Shown here: positions 44,265 through 56,741 of the stretch, piece after piece
How positions within the stretch are numbered: the stretch's first letter is position 1
How the letters are laid out: each line of letters begins with the position of its first letter
Source: an uncultured Flavobacteriaceae bacterium
Lineage (GTDB): Bacteria; Bacteroidota; Bacteroidia; Flavobacteriales; Flavobacteriaceae
Direction of reading: 5' to 3'
NCBI GenBank assembly: GCA_947497145.1
Contig: CANMFQ010000007.1
Span: forward strand, 124,001 to 188,000
DNA length: 64,000 nucleotides
Program-made: the position numbers and the translations under genes
The notes under the pieces: generated by a model
Database searches by the model: none
Told to the model about the DNA's origin: nothing
What the model saw: the letters and a program-made list of their open reading frames with translations, nothing else

Positions 44265-45305
44265 TTACATCAAAATACCATTAATGGGCTCTATAGGAGC
44301 TGGTAAATCGGTTTCTTCAAGCATTTCAAGTAAATCTATTTCTATGGTTCTGCATAATGAAAGCATAGGAATATCATTGCCCATACCTTCAAAAGGATTT
44401 TCTGAGTAATCACCTATAAGTTCCATCATGACATATACCCAGCCTACCAAAATAGTAAACGGAATGGATAACCAAACACCAAATTCACCTAATTTTGCAA
44501 ATTCAGAAACCATACCTAAAGGAAGTAGAAAGATAAAAATACCAACAAAAACTAAACTCATGCTACCGTATTGCCTAGGTAGCGGAAATTTTTTAATGCG
44601 CTCGCATTGCCCTTGAAAGGTATAAAAATCTGCTAATAATTTTTGAAGTTCCATATGACGAAAATCTTCAATAATGTCTTTTTCTCTCAGCTCCTTTAAA
44701 TCTTGACTTTGTTGATCAATGATTTGCGTAGCGGTATTTTTGTAATTAATAAGACGTTCATATTCATCTTTGGGTAAATATTTACGTAGGTGTTTTTCGG
44801 TAATATCATCACCATGTAAACCAACACCAAAACTAGCTCTTCGTTTTTTTGTTGTATTGCTAACATGTTTTCCTTGGTTGATATGTTCCCATGCGGTAGG
44901 TATAAGTAATTGACTGCGTAATGAGTATAGCCAGCCAATATGACGATAAATAAGTTTTTTTCTATAAAAATCTAAATCAGATTTACTGAGGTTTTCTGCT
45001 AAAAATTGATTGCTTATATAAGCTTTAACCGTAGTTGACCAAGTACGGCTACCATTGATAATAGCACCCCAAATTTTTCGTGCTTCCCATAGGCGATCAT
45101 AGGCGCTATTGTTTTTAAAACCTACATAAAAGGCAACGGCGGTACCTATTACAGATAGAGGTAACCATGGTATAATGAGCCATTCTTTTAAGGATGTAAA
45201 TTGGTAAACTATCGCAACAAGAGATGACCAAATGCCAATCCATAACAAATGAGCACCAGTAAATATTAAGATCGATTTTAAGCCAAAGTTTTTTTTGATA
45301 TACAT
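44265..45305 (-). CDS. Bestrophin-family ion channel
   Basis: A 346-residue membrane protein of the bacterial bestrophin-like (YneE) family, which form pentameric anion or cation channels. Helices lie at about 12-32, 38-60, 235-260 and 263-290. The conserved SAYDRLWEARKIWGAIINGSRTW segment after helix 2 and NPFEGMGNDIPM near the C-terminus are diagnostic. It is a single gene facing the DUF2461 gene. Confidence 0.93.
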   Translation of the reverse strand: MYIKKNFGLKSILIFTGAHLLWIGIWSSLVAIVYQFTSLKEWLIIPWLPLSVIGTAVAFYVGFKNNSAYDRLWEARKIWGAIINGSRTWSTTVKAYISNQFLAENLSKSDLDFYRKKLIYRHIGWLYSLRSQLLIPTAWEHINQGKHVSNTTKKRRASFGVGLHGDDITEKHLRKYLPKDEYERLINYKNTATQIIDQQSQDLKELREKDIIEDFRHMELQKLLADFYTFQGQCERIKKFPLPRQYGSMSLVFVGIFIFLLPLGMVSEFAKLGEFGVWLSIPFTILVGWVYVMMELIGDYSENPFEGMGNDIPMLSLCRTIEIDLLEMLEETDLPAPIEPINGILM

Positions 45306-45512
45306 AGGTTGCTGATTTCTATTTGGTTAATTTTAAAAATGATACGTTTATAAAAGGGTTGTTTTTTAGCACTTGTTTTGACGTTTTGTTTGGAACCGAG
45401 AATTATAGCTTTTGTGCAGCAATGAGATTGTTTTTTTTGTTTCATTGCAGTGGCAGAACTCAAAATGACAAAGTCAGTATGGAATATGCATTATTTGCAG
45501 TTAAAGCAAAAG

Positions 45513-45743
45513 TCACGATGAGTTCTTATTAAAAAGAGCGTCCATAATGATTTTTATGGCATAAAAACCCATTCCAACGGCAAGTATTGCTAGCATAAAT
45601 CCTACGATGGCAACTGGCCAAAAAAATGGATGCCCTTCATTTTTAAAAGCCTGATATAGTACTATTGGTGCGAGAAACATTAAGCCTACGGTGTAGCCTA
45701 TATGTTTTAGCCCTTTGATTAATAAATCTTTATCAGTTCGCAT
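45513..45743 (-). CDS. Small two-span membrane protein (DUF6095-like)
   Basis: A 76-residue protein with two transmembrane helices (about 13-32 and 42-64) and a basic N-terminus MRTDKDLLIKGLKHIGY, resembling a small conserved Flavobacteriales family (DUF6095). No function known. The upstream 207-base gap toward the bestrophin gene contains no supported gene. Confidence 0.75.
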   Translation of the reverse strand: MRTDKDLLIKGLKHIGYTVGLMFLAPIVLYQAFKNEGHPFFWPVAIVGFMLAILAVGMGFYAIKIIMDALFNKNSS

Positions 45744-45830
45744 TTTTTAATTTTTATTATAATGCTGATAAAAGTATGCATTTAGATGTATATTTAAAAC
45801 CCTAAACTCAAATAAGCCATAAGATAGGTT

Positions 45831-46964
45831 ATGTTACGCATTTTATTAATTCCAGATAAGTTCAAAGGATCTTTAACTGCAGAAGAAGCAGTTGAAGCCA
45901 TGCAAAAAGGGATACAAAAAGCGGTTTCAGATTGTGAATTACATACTGTTTTAGCATCTGATGGCGGTGATGGGTTTTTACATGCTATTAGTAAACATGT
46001 GGCTTGTGAGGCAATTACCATTGCTACTGTTGATCCGCTTGGTAGAGCGTGTGAGGCTACTTATTTGTTTGATCATTCATCGAGGCGTGCTTATATTGAA
46101 CTAGCAAAAGCTTCTGGCTTAGAGCTACTCACTACTGATGAACGTAATGTGATGAATACGTCTACATATGGTACTGGTTTATTAGTGAAACATGCTGTTG
46201 AAAAGGGGGCATTAGCCGTTTATTTAGGGTTAGGCGGAAGTGCTACCAACGATGGCGGTATTGGTATTGCAAATGCGCTAGGCTACGAGTTTCTCAATGA
46301 ATGTGGAGAGCCTTTACAACCAATAGGAGGGAATCTTACGCATATAAAATCAATTCAAAAAAAAGCGGATGTTACCAACTTAGAGCAGGTTTCTTTTTTT
46401 GCTATAAATGATGTAGATAATCCACTTTTTGGTAAACAAGGTGCTGCTTATATCTATGGAAAACAAAAAGGAGCTACAGCTGTAGAAATAGCTACTTTAG
46501 ATAAAGGCCTCATGCAATTATCAAAAATTGTAAAAAAGCACTATGCTAAAGATATGGCAGCTATACCCGGTGCGGGAGCTGCTGGAGGAACTGCTTACGG
46601 ATTAAAGGTGTTTTTTGATGCTGAATTTGTATCAGGTGTTGACTTTGTTTTAAAGCTTACTAAGGTTGATAATTTGGTAGCTCGTAAAAAATTCGATTAC
46701 ATTATAACAGGAGAAGGCAAATTTGATAATCAGACATTGCATGGAAAATTAATAAAAGGGGTTTTGGCACTCGGTAAACGGCATCAAATTCCTGTGATTG
46801 CCGTTTGCGGACAATTAGAAATCGACAAACAAACCCTTAAAACCTTAGGTTTAGATGCTGTTATAGCAATTAAAGATCCTTCAAAATCATTGGCCTATAA
46901 CATGAGTAATGCATCTCATCTTTTAGAGCAACATTTGACAACTTTTTTTCAAAACCGTTATTAG
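45831..46964 (+). CDS. Glycerate kinase
   Basis: A 377-residue class II-type glycerate kinase (GarK/GlxK family), making phosphoglycerate from glycerate and ATP. The N-terminus LLIPDKFKGSLTAEEA, GLGGSATNDGGIGIANALG and the GAGAAGGTAYGL glycine-rich block are the family motifs. Whether the product is 2- or 3-phosphoglycerate cannot be read, although this family mostly gives 2-phosphoglycerate. No glyoxylate or glucarate gene lies next to it. Confidence 0.94.
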   Translation: MLRILLIPDKFKGSLTAEEAVEAMQKGIQKAVSDCELHTVLASDGGDGFLHAISKHVACEAITIATVDPLGRACEATYLFDHSSRRAYIELAKASGLELLTTDERNVMNTSTYGTGLLVKHAVEKGALAVYLGLGGSATNDGGIGIANALGYEFLNECGEPLQPIGGNLTHIKSIQKKADVTNLEQVSFFAINDVDNPLFGKQGAAYIYGKQKGATAVEIATLDKGLMQLSKIVKKHYAKDMAAIPGAGAAGGTAYGLKVFFDAEFVSGVDFVLKLTKVDNLVARKKFDYIITGEGKFDNQTLHGKLIKGVLALGKRHQIPVIAVCGQLEIDKQTLKTLGLDAVIAIKDPSKSLAYNMSNASHLLEQHLTTFFQNRY

Positions 46965-46984
46965 GGGGCTATTTCAAGAAAATT

Positions 46985-47821
46985 TTACTCAATGACAATT
47001 GATTTGCTGAAAGTTTGACAAACAGCAAAATACCCTAAGGCTAAATCGTTAGCATTCGTATTATTTGCACTAGCGTTTTTCTTAACTATATTTCCTCTTA
47101 CTGTGGCTGCTGGAGTTTGAAAAGGCCCTTGGTCTCCGCCTGCCTGAACAATTAATTGATTCATGTAGTTGAAAAAAGGCTCATTTACCCCCAAAAGTTT
47201 AATGGTAACTTCATCACCTTCTTCAAGGGCTGCATCATAAAAATAAGAGAATTGAAATAGTTGCCCTTCGTAAAATGCGTCATTTGTTACTAGGTACTCA
47301 CCAAAATCTAAGTCAAAAAGGTAAAAATCACTCTGATCTTCAAGATCTTGAAATGCTACTTTTATTTCGGTTTCTACATCATCGAAAAGTACTTCATCTC
47401 CTTGTTCTAAAAAAGTAATTGGGGTAGAGCGCACGTAATTAGTGGTCGCTTCATAACGGTTTTCAGCATGTTCTACAATGAGCTGAAGCTCACCATTGGT
47501 GAAAAATTCTGTGCGTTTTTCGGCTTCATATACTCCCGGGCTTGTTTTAGTAAGTGTAAGGGTATTACTATCGGCTTGATTGCTGGGGGTGTAACTCGCA
47601 TTCACGATACGAATAGCTGTTAAATCAGCCGGGGTTACATCATCAAAATAGCCATTGGTAGTATTGGCTTTTATTTGAACCTTTGTCAATGTTTCGCTGG
47701 TATCTACACGTACCAAAGCATCAATAGAAAGTCTCGGTTCAGCTGTAGGTAATTCTACTTGTATAACTTCTTCACATCCAAAAAAAGCTAGTATACCAAG
47801 TATTGCAAATACTTTTTTCAT
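46985..47821 (-). CDS. DUF4249 family lipoprotein
   Basis: A 278-residue lipoprotein (signal MKKVFAILGILAFFGC) of the DUF4249 type, beta-rich with the N-terminal EVIQVELPTAEPRLSIDALV. These proteins almost always accompany a TonB-dependent receptor with a carboxypeptidase-like N-domain, as here: its start is five bases after the stop of the receptor gene, so the two are an operon. It probably forms a surface partner or lid for the receptor; this is inferred from conserved pairing. Confidence 0.9.
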   Translation of the reverse strand: MKKVFAILGILAFFGCEEVIQVELPTAEPRLSIDALVRVDTSETLTKVQIKANTTNGYFDDVTPADLTAIRIVNASYTPSNQADSNTLTLTKTSPGVYEAEKRTEFFTNGELQLIVEHAENRYEATTNYVRSTPITFLEQGDEVLFDDVETEIKVAFQDLEDQSDFYLFDLDFGEYLVTNDAFYEGQLFQFSYFYDAALEEGDEVTIKLLGVNEPFFNYMNQLIVQAGGDQGPFQTPAATVRGNIVKKNASANNTNANDLALGYFAVCQTFSKSIVIE

Positions 47822-47826
47822 AGTTA

Positions 47827-50220
47827 TTAAAATTTGAAATTATAGGTTACTGCTGGTACTATTCCAAAAATTGAAGTACGTACCGCTTCATTATCTCCTG
47901 TTATATTGTTTCTACTAAAATTAATGGAAGCCGCATTTTTTCTTCCGTAGACGTTATAAATGCTAAAAACCCATTCACCTTTAACTTTTTTATTTATATT
48001 TTTTCGAGGTGTAAGGGTTGCAGAAATATCCACACGATGATAGGCAGGCAAACGCTCTTCATTTCTAAGTCCATAATACGGTATAGTAAGGTCTTGAAAT
48101 TGATACTGGCCAATAGGGTAGTTGGTAGGTTGGCCTGTTTGAAAAACAAAATTAGTGTTGAAATTCCATTTATCGTTCAAATCATAGCTTCCAAATAGTG
48201 AAATGTCATGCGTTTTGTCATAAGGTGTATTATACCATTCCCCAAAATTTATACCTGTTTCTACGGTAGTATTGGTGCCGTCAGTAGGTCTGCCTGGTGT
48301 TTTTTGTTCAGATTTTGATAGGGTATACGCCAACCAACCTTGAAACTTGCCCGTATTTTTTCGCAGTAATAGCTCCAATCCATAAGCTCTAGCTTTTCCA
48401 TTAAGAATTACTGTTTCAATAGCATCATTGGCAATAAGGTTTGCTCCATCGATATAATCAATTCTATTTTTTATGTTTTTATAAAAAACCTCGGTTTCAA
48501 TGGAGTAGTCATTTTCATTAATATTTTTAAAAAAACCAAAGGCATATTGATCTAACAGTTGTGGTTTGGTATAAGGGCCACTGGGCGTCCATACATCTAA
48601 AGGAGTAGGGGAGCTAGTGTTTGAAAGTAAATGTAGGTATTGCGCTAGGCGGGTGTAACTTGCTTTTAAAGAGCTACTATTGTTAAGTGAGTAAGAAAGT
48701 GATACACGAGGCTCAAAATTATTGAAAGTTGCTAAAGTTTCACTCCGTTTGTTTTGGACAGTTTCAATTGATTTTGCTGGCTCATATATAGAGGATATTG
48801 CGTTGAATTTTACAGGGTTGTCATTTTCATATTTATTAAATGAATCTTGCCCAAGCCGGATGAAATTACTGAAGCGAACGCCATACCCCATGCTTAGTTT
48901 TTCGGTAATATCATGTTCAACATCAATATAGGCAGCAAATTCATTGGCGTATTTTTTAATGAGTTGATTTTCTGTAATACCTGAATCTGAACGGCTCGGT
49001 GCTATTTTACCAGGATTAAAACTGTAGTAAATATTGTTAAGACCATAGTTGATTTGAAATTTATCACTCAAATAATGCTTTAAATCGTATTTTAAATTGA
49101 AATTTTGAATACCAGAATTCCAATCAAACCCAACAAAATCAAGTTTAAGACCATAGTAATAGTCCGAATAAATTAATGATAAATTTGAAAATAGTTTATC
49201 AGAAAACAGATGATTCCATCTGAAATTACCCACAGAATTACCATAAGTATTTACAAAACTGTCACTTATTCCAAATACATCTCTTCCAAAATATCCTGAT
49301 AAGTAGATACTGTTTTTTTGATTGAGTTTATAACTCAATTTGGTATTAAGGTCATAGAAATAAGCAGTATTATCTTGATTAAATAATGGCAGAAATAAAT
49401 GGGCATAAGAAGCTCTTCCACCTACTAAAAAAGCGGCCTTGTCTTTCACTATTGGCCCTTCAACCAACAGGCGACTAGCAACGGCACCGATACCTCCGTT
49501 CACTTTTATTTTTTTGCTATTTCCTTCTTTTTGGAATATATCTAGTACTGAAGATACTCTACCGCCATATCGCGCAGGAATACCTCCTTTGTAGAGTTTT
49601 ATATCTTTTATAGCATCTGGATTAAACACAGAGAAAAAGCCAAATAAATGCGACGAATTAAATATAATGGCTTCATCTAAAAGAATTAAGTTTTGATCAA
49701 CAGAACCCCCACGCACATTAAAACCAGAAGCTCCTTCGCCAGCATTGGTAACCCCAGGGAGTAGTAAAATGGATTTAATGACATCGGCTTCTCCTAGTAT
49801 TACAGGAATTTTTTTAATTGTTTCAACAGACATAGCATTCACGCTCATTTGCGGTGTTCTAATATCTATTTTTTCTACATCATCGGTAACAATAACTTCT
49901 TGAAGCTGTTCGGCTTGTTCTTCCAGCGAAAAATTTATTTGCTGGTTTTGGGTTAGCGAAATTGTTTGTGTTATACTTTGAAATCCTAAATAGCTTACTT
50001 GAATTTGGTATTCACCTTCGGGTAGGGTAAGGGAATAAAAGCCATATTCATTTGTTGTTACTCCTGTTCGTAATTCAGGAACTGCAATGGTGACTCCTAT
50101 TAATGTTTCATTACTAGAAGCTTCTGAAATTACACCGCTTAAAGTGTACTTTTGTTGCGAAAAACAGAAAAAGGAAAAGCTAAGGAATACAAGTAGGAAA
50201 GCTTTGCTGTGTAGGTTCAT
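47827..50220 (-). CDS. TonB-dependent receptor with carboxypeptidase-like N-domain
   Basis: A 797-residue outer-membrane receptor. Signal peptide about 1-21 (ending CFSQ); CarboxypepD_reg-like beta sandwich (about 25-110, YTLSGVISEASSNETLIGVTI); plug domain (about 120-235, with ASGFNVRGGSVDQNLILLDEAIIF); and a 22-strand barrel ending in an aromatic residue (YNFKF). It lacks a SusD partner and instead precedes a DUF4249 lipoprotein gene. The substrate is unknown. Transcribed minus; the terminator of icd lies upstream. Confidence 0.95.
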   Translation of the reverse strand: MNLHSKAFLLVFLSFSFFCFSQQKYTLSGVISEASSNETLIGVTIAVPELRTGVTTNEYGFYSLTLPEGEYQIQVSYLGFQSITQTISLTQNQQINFSLEEQAEQLQEVIVTDDVEKIDIRTPQMSVNAMSVETIKKIPVILGEADVIKSILLLPGVTNAGEGASGFNVRGGSVDQNLILLDEAIIFNSSHLFGFFSVFNPDAIKDIKLYKGGIPARYGGRVSSVLDIFQKEGNSKKIKVNGGIGAVASRLLVEGPIVKDKAAFLVGGRASYAHLFLPLFNQDNTAYFYDLNTKLSYKLNQKNSIYLSGYFGRDVFGISDSFVNTYGNSVGNFRWNHLFSDKLFSNLSLIYSDYYYGLKLDFVGFDWNSGIQNFNLKYDLKHYLSDKFQINYGLNNIYYSFNPGKIAPSRSDSGITENQLIKKYANEFAAYIDVEHDITEKLSMGYGVRFSNFIRLGQDSFNKYENDNPVKFNAISSIYEPAKSIETVQNKRSETLATFNNFEPRVSLSYSLNNSSSLKASYTRLAQYLHLLSNTSSPTPLDVWTPSGPYTKPQLLDQYAFGFFKNINENDYSIETEVFYKNIKNRIDYIDGANLIANDAIETVILNGKARAYGLELLLRKNTGKFQGWLAYTLSKSEQKTPGRPTDGTNTTVETGINFGEWYNTPYDKTHDISLFGSYDLNDKWNFNTNFVFQTGQPTNYPIGQYQFQDLTIPYYGLRNEERLPAYHRVDISATLTPRKNINKKVKGEWVFSIYNVYGRKNAASINFSRNNITGDNEAVRTSIFGIVPAVTYNFKF

Positions 50221-50384
50221 TTAAACTGCATTAGATTATGTAGGAGCGTGTTGTAAGCCCGCCACAATTTTTTTATAAAAATAAGGAGAAATGTAGCTAA
50301 TATAATGGTATTAACATTTTTTTTCGACCAATACCAGTCAACAGCTGAAATGAACTTGTTGTATTGCCGTCATAAGCATAAAAT

Positions 50385-50421
50385 AAAAGACCTTTGCTAT
50401 TTCATTAAGCAAAGGTCTTTT
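50385..50421 (-). terminator. icd terminator
   Basis: A perfect 14-bp stem (50385-50398 with 50408-50421) and 9-base loop. On the minus strand it is followed by TTTTATTTTA after the icd stop. Confidence 0.85.
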
Positions 50422-50438
50422 TTTGAATTATGTTCCTC

Positions 50439-52670
<2,232 letters not shown>

Positions 52671-52685
52671 TTATTTAAAGCGGAG

Positions 52686-52713
52686 CAAATATACAATTTT
52701 ATAAACGTTATAA
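52686..52713 (-). promoter_or_regulatory. icd promoter with palindromic box
   Basis: On the minus strand TATATTTG (52693-52686) is a perfect -7 box 31 bases before the icd ATG. Six bases upstream of it is TTATAACGTTTATAA (52713-52699), an inverted repeat of TTATAA. Almost the same 28-base block recurs at 54471-54498. Confidence 0.6.
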
Positions 52714-53100
52714 ATAGCGCTGTATATGATTTATACGGGCTTTGTGAAAGATTACAGATAATTAGGGTTTGGTTGGAAACCCCAAATAGTGAATTTGTTT
52801 CTTTTTGAGCCTTTCCTGTTCTCTTTTTATCACTAGTTACTAAAGTATCACCTTGAAAAAATTAATAAAAAATCATCAAAAAATACTGTTCATTATAAAA
52901 AAGCGTGTATTTCTACCGAGGCATTAATTAGTGTTGGTTGTTGTATTTGATTTTTTTGAAATCTAATAATGGTTGAGAAGCCTAGTTTATTAAAAATATT
53001 AGTATCGTTAAATAATGAGAAAAACTGTTTTTCTCGAGATTATCAAAAACAATCAGACAGCATGATGTACCATGTGTTTTATAGATTAGAGTGCTTGCGT
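52714..53100. other. Intergenic region upstream of icd
   Basis: AT-rich. The only structure is a 6-bp inverted repeat GGGTTT/AAACCC (52765-52782) without a T-run. No gene is supported. Confidence 0.4.
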
Positions 53101-54315
53101 TTAGTTATAAGATATTATAAGATCACCGTAATCATGAGCTGGTACTTCCAATTCAATTACTTCACCAGTCATTATGTTAACTTTGGAAATACGTGAACTA
53201 GAAGGGCTGTGATATCTAATGCCAATAAATTCATTGGTAGTATTGTAAGGTATAAAATTAAATTGAACATCCGGAAATGTTGCGACTGTAGAAATTTCAT
53301 TCCCGTCGTTATCTAGTTTAACTAGTTTTGCATAATTTAAATAAATTCTGAATGCATAGAGATCTCCATTTTTAGGGACTATGAAATCTTGAAAACAGCC
53401 TAAAGGTGCTACATCTGATTCTGTTAATTCACCATTTGTAATGCTTATTCTATAATGAAATATTTGTAAAGAAGGTGTGCCAAAATTGATGGGATCTATA
53501 ACACCACCATTGGAATAGTTGCCAATTATTTCCTTAGTAACTTCATTAAATGATATATTTGAATAGTAATCGGGAAGGCCAGTTGCAATGGTTGAAATTT
53601 CATTTCCATTACTACTATTTATTTCAACTATACTTTGAGTGTCTGCTTTTTTGTATGCATATAATTTACCATTTTCACTTATTACAAGGTCTTTGTAATA
53701 TGCAGATTCAATTTCTATTTCGGTTACTGTACCAGTTTCTAAATTAATTTTATGTAAGAAAGCTTCTAATGGAATCATTTCATTGCTGATAGGATCAACA
53801 TGTCCTCCAGTTGAATAGCTGCCGATGATTTCATTTGTTATTTCATTAAATACGGGGTTTGAATAATTTTCAGGAAGTGATGTTGCTATGGTTGAAACTT
53901 CAGAGCCATCATTAAAATCTAGTTCAACAATACTATGAAAACCTTCTTTCTTGTGGACGTATAATTTACTTATGGGATCTACATTAATTTCTATTTCTCC
54001 AATTGTTTTGGTAGTTCCGTCATAAGTTATTGTTATATTTCCTGATGTCGCATTTTCAGGAATTAAAACTTTTAGATAGCTTAAATTATTTTCTACTACC
54101 AGCCCGCTAACTCCATTAAATGCGATAGAGTAGGTTGTTTGCGGGTTAAAATTTTCACCATTAATTGTTATCGTATCACCTATGTTGGCATTGGTGATTG
54201 TAACGTGCTCAATTGTTAAAACTACACTTTGGTCATTAGTTTCAGGGGAGCCATCATTAGTACAACTTAAAATCAAAAGGATAGTAACTGAAATTATTAG
54301 CAGTATTTTTTTCAT
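53101..54315 (-). CDS. IPT/TIG-domain lipoprotein with internal repeats
   Basis: A 404-residue lipoprotein. Signal MKKILLIISVTILLILSC, then an IPT/TIG immunoglobulin-like domain (about 35-112, ITNANIGDTITINGENFNP). Behind it are three repeats of about 90 residues, each containing a KLYAYKK-like strand, an EISTIAT-like strand and an EIIGNYS-like strand, suggesting a propeller. ATG 54315 starts the signal; an upstream ATG at 54378 would add 21 residues. Function unknown; its promoter is the twin of that of icd. Confidence 0.82.
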   Translation of the reverse strand: MKKILLIISVTILLILSCTNDGSPETNDQSVVLTIEHVTITNANIGDTITINGENFNPQTTYSIAFNGVSGLVVENNLSYLKVLIPENATSGNITITYDGTTKTIGEIEINVDPISKLYVHKKEGFHSIVELDFNDGSEVSTIATSLPENYSNPVFNEITNEIIGSYSTGGHVDPISNEMIPLEAFLHKINLETGTVTEIEIESAYYKDLVISENGKLYAYKKADTQSIVEINSSNGNEISTIATGLPDYYSNISFNEVTKEIIGNYSNGGVIDPINFGTPSLQIFHYRISITNGELTESDVAPLGCFQDFIVPKNGDLYAFRIYLNYAKLVKLDNDGNEISTVATFPDVQFNFIPYNTTNEFIGIRYHSPSSSRISKVNIMTGEVIELEVPAHDYGDLIISYN

Positions 54316-54470
54316 GAACTTTAGTTTAAAGAAGTTTAAATATAACGTTAAATTCAATATTTTATTTTTGGTATTCAAAGATCCATCTGAAATAAAAAAA
54401 ACAGCTTAAGAATACCTTAAATTTACTTTTTAAAATTACAAATACTTTCCGAGGGGCTTTTTAAGTAAAT

Positions 54471-54498
54471 CAAATATACGAATTTATAAACGTTATAA
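54471..54498 (-). promoter_or_regulatory. Promoter of the TIG lipoprotein gene, twin of the icd promoter
   Basis: TATATTTG (54478-54471) with TTATAACGTTTATAA (54498-54484) upstream, in the same spacing as at icd. The leader would be about 150 bases long. Confidence 0.5.
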
Positions 54499-54679
54499 TT
54501 GCTATCACCTATCTCATTGTTTTCTATTTTGTTACCATTGAATCAATCACATATTTTGATTAAAAACTCTTCTAATATTCTTAACAGATATCGTGGTGTA
54601 ATTTTAGTACCTTGCGGCGCTTACAATGCTAATTATGATTTACATTGCGTACGTATAATATATTGATTTTATTGAAATT

Positions 54680-56620
54680 ATGTTGCTAAATAAATTTTTT
54701 AGAAAGCAAGAATATTTAGTATTGCTTTACAGGCTCGTTTTAGGCTATTTATTTTACTTTATCGCTAGGGTTTTATTCTTTATTTATAATAAAGATATTT
54801 TAAATGTAGATGGTTTTTCAGAATTTATTACCCTGTGCTACTACGGTTTAGCGTTTGATACTACAGCTATTTTGTATGTGAATTTGCTCTTTGTATTACT
54901 GTCAATAATTCCTGTTTTTAATGCCACTTCTGCATCTTATCAAAAAATGCTGTTTTATGTATATTTTGTATTTAATTTGATAGGATACGCTTTAAATTTT
55001 GTTGATTTTATTTACTATAAATATAATTTTTCGCGCACCACAATTAGTGTTTGGGAAGTGCTTAAAAATGAATCTAACGGCTTGCAAATGTTTTTTAGGT
55101 TTCTTGTAAGTTATTGGCATGTGTTTTTGTTGTTTTTTTTAATAGCCTGGTTATGGATGTTCTTATACAAAAAGGTTCGTATTACTCCTGAAATTTTCTC
55201 AGGTAATAAGTTGAGATATATTGCTTTTTCAGTTTTAGGTATGCTAATTATTGGAACGTTGTTAGTTGGGGGAATTCGAGGAGGCGATTTCAAAAAAAGC
55301 ACGCGTCCTATTAATATGGTTGATGCAAGTAGGCATGTTACAAAAATTGAACATTCAGATATTGTATTGAATACTACATTCGCATTTATTAGAACATTTC
55401 AAAAAAATACTTTTCGAAAAGTAAAATATTCGGTGCCTTCTGACGCGGTTGAGCGCTATTTTAAACCGATAAAGAAATATACAGACACGGTTGCTATAAA
55501 GCCTAATATTGTGTTGTTTATTACGGAGAGTTTTGGTCGAGAGTATTTGGGGGCGTTTAATAAAAATATCAACATTCCTAACTATGTAGGGTATACTCCT
55601 TTTTTAGATTCGTTGGCACAACATAGTTTGATTTATACAAATGCCTTTGCTAATGGTTATAAATCTATTCATGGCATGTCTTCAGTTCTGGCAGGTATAC
55701 CATCGTTTAAAGATGCGTTTACGTCTTCTGCCTATTCTAAGCAAAAAATACAATCAGTAGTTTCTGTTTTAAATGAAATGGGGTATGATACCTCTTTTTT
55801 TCATGGCTCAACAAATGGCTCTATGGGCTTTTTGGGTTTTGGAAATATTTTAGGTTTTGATCATTATTATGGCAAGGATGAATATAATAACGATGATGAC
55901 TTTGATGGTTTTTGGGGAATTTGGGATGAGCCTTTTATGCAGTTTATGAAAACCACTCTAGATACGAAACAACAACCTTTTTTTAGCACCATATTTACCG
56001 TTTCATCACACGAGCCTTATGTGATTCCTGAAAAGTATGAAGGCAAATTTCCTAAAGGTAATATTCCCATGCACCAATGTGTAGGGTATACTGATTATTC
56101 TTTTAAGCAATTTTTTAATGCAGCTAAAAAAGAACCATGGTTTGATAATACTATTTTTATTATCACCGCTGATCATGCTAATCAGATTTATTATACCGAT
56201 ACCTATGGTAAGGTTGGTAATAGAAATACTGTACCTATAATGATTTATAAACCTGACGGAAGTTTACAGGGAGAGAATAACGATTTAGCCCAACAAATAG
56301 ACATTTATCCTACTATTTTAAAATTGGTTGGCTACTCAAAACCTTTTAGAAGTTGGGGTAGAAGCTTAGTAGGAGAAAGTAGTGTAGAGCCTTTTGTTAT
56401 AAATAGAGGTGGAGCACCGTATAGATTACAAAGGGGGAATTATATGTGTACGTTTGACGGAGAAAAGGCTATTGGCTTTTATGCCATCAATGACTTGGCA
56501 TTGGAACATAATCTAATAGGAAATAGAAATGCAGAAATGGATGAATTAGAGATTGCTTGTAAAGCTTTTGTGAAAGATTATTTTGATAGAATTGTTGATC
56601 GGAAATTAGCTTTAGATTAA
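54680..56620 (+). CDS. LTA-synthase-like membrane phosphotransferase/sulfatase-fold protein
   Basis: A 646-residue inner-membrane protein: five transmembrane helices (about 12-35, 50-72, 85-108, 130-158, 178-200), then an extracytoplasmic alkaline-phosphatase-superfamily domain (about 265-600). Metal-binding motifs are NIVLFITESFGREY, a nucleophile region ANGYKSIHGMSS where Ser or Thr is expected, TADHAN and the C-terminal DIYPTILKLVG. The fold is that of LtaS and of phosphoethanolamine/phosphoglycerol transferases; in a Gram-negative with no LTA it probably decorates lipid A, glycans or capsule. Confidence 0.9.
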   Translation: MLLNKFFRKQEYLVLLYRLVLGYLFYFIARVLFFIYNKDILNVDGFSEFITLCYYGLAFDTTAILYVNLLFVLLSIIPVFNATSASYQKMLFYVYFVFNLIGYALNFVDFIYYKYNFSRTTISVWEVLKNESNGLQMFFRFLVSYWHVFLLFFLIAWLWMFLYKKVRITPEIFSGNKLRYIAFSVLGMLIIGTLLVGGIRGGDFKKSTRPINMVDASRHVTKIEHSDIVLNTTFAFIRTFQKNTFRKVKYSVPSDAVERYFKPIKKYTDTVAIKPNIVLFITESFGREYLGAFNKNINIPNYVGYTPFLDSLAQHSLIYTNAFANGYKSIHGMSSVLAGIPSFKDAFTSSAYSKQKIQSVVSVLNEMGYDTSFFHGSTNGSMGFLGFGNILGFDHYYGKDEYNNDDDFDGFWGIWDEPFMQFMKTTLDTKQQPFFSTIFTVSSHEPYVIPEKYEGKFPKGNIPMHQCVGYTDYSFKQFFNAAKKEPWFDNTIFIITADHANQIYYTDTYGKVGNRNTVPIMIYKPDGSLQGENNDLAQQIDIYPTILKLVGYSKPFRSWGRSLVGESSVEPFVINRGGAPYRLQRGNYMCTFDGEKAIGFYAINDLALEHNLIGNRNAEMDELEIACKAFVKDYFDRIVDRKLALD

Positions 56621-56741
56621 ACTTGAATTCATCTACATTTTTTTTCTTGCAGGTATAGTTTTATCTGCTAATTAGATGAAAATATAATGGCATAATCCTT
56701 TGGAGGTATTTTCTTTTTAATAGTAAAATGCTGAATATAAT

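Noticed and set aside
52765-52782. GGGTTT/AAACCC hairpin as terminator
   Set aside because: No T-run on either strand and no gene ends next to it.
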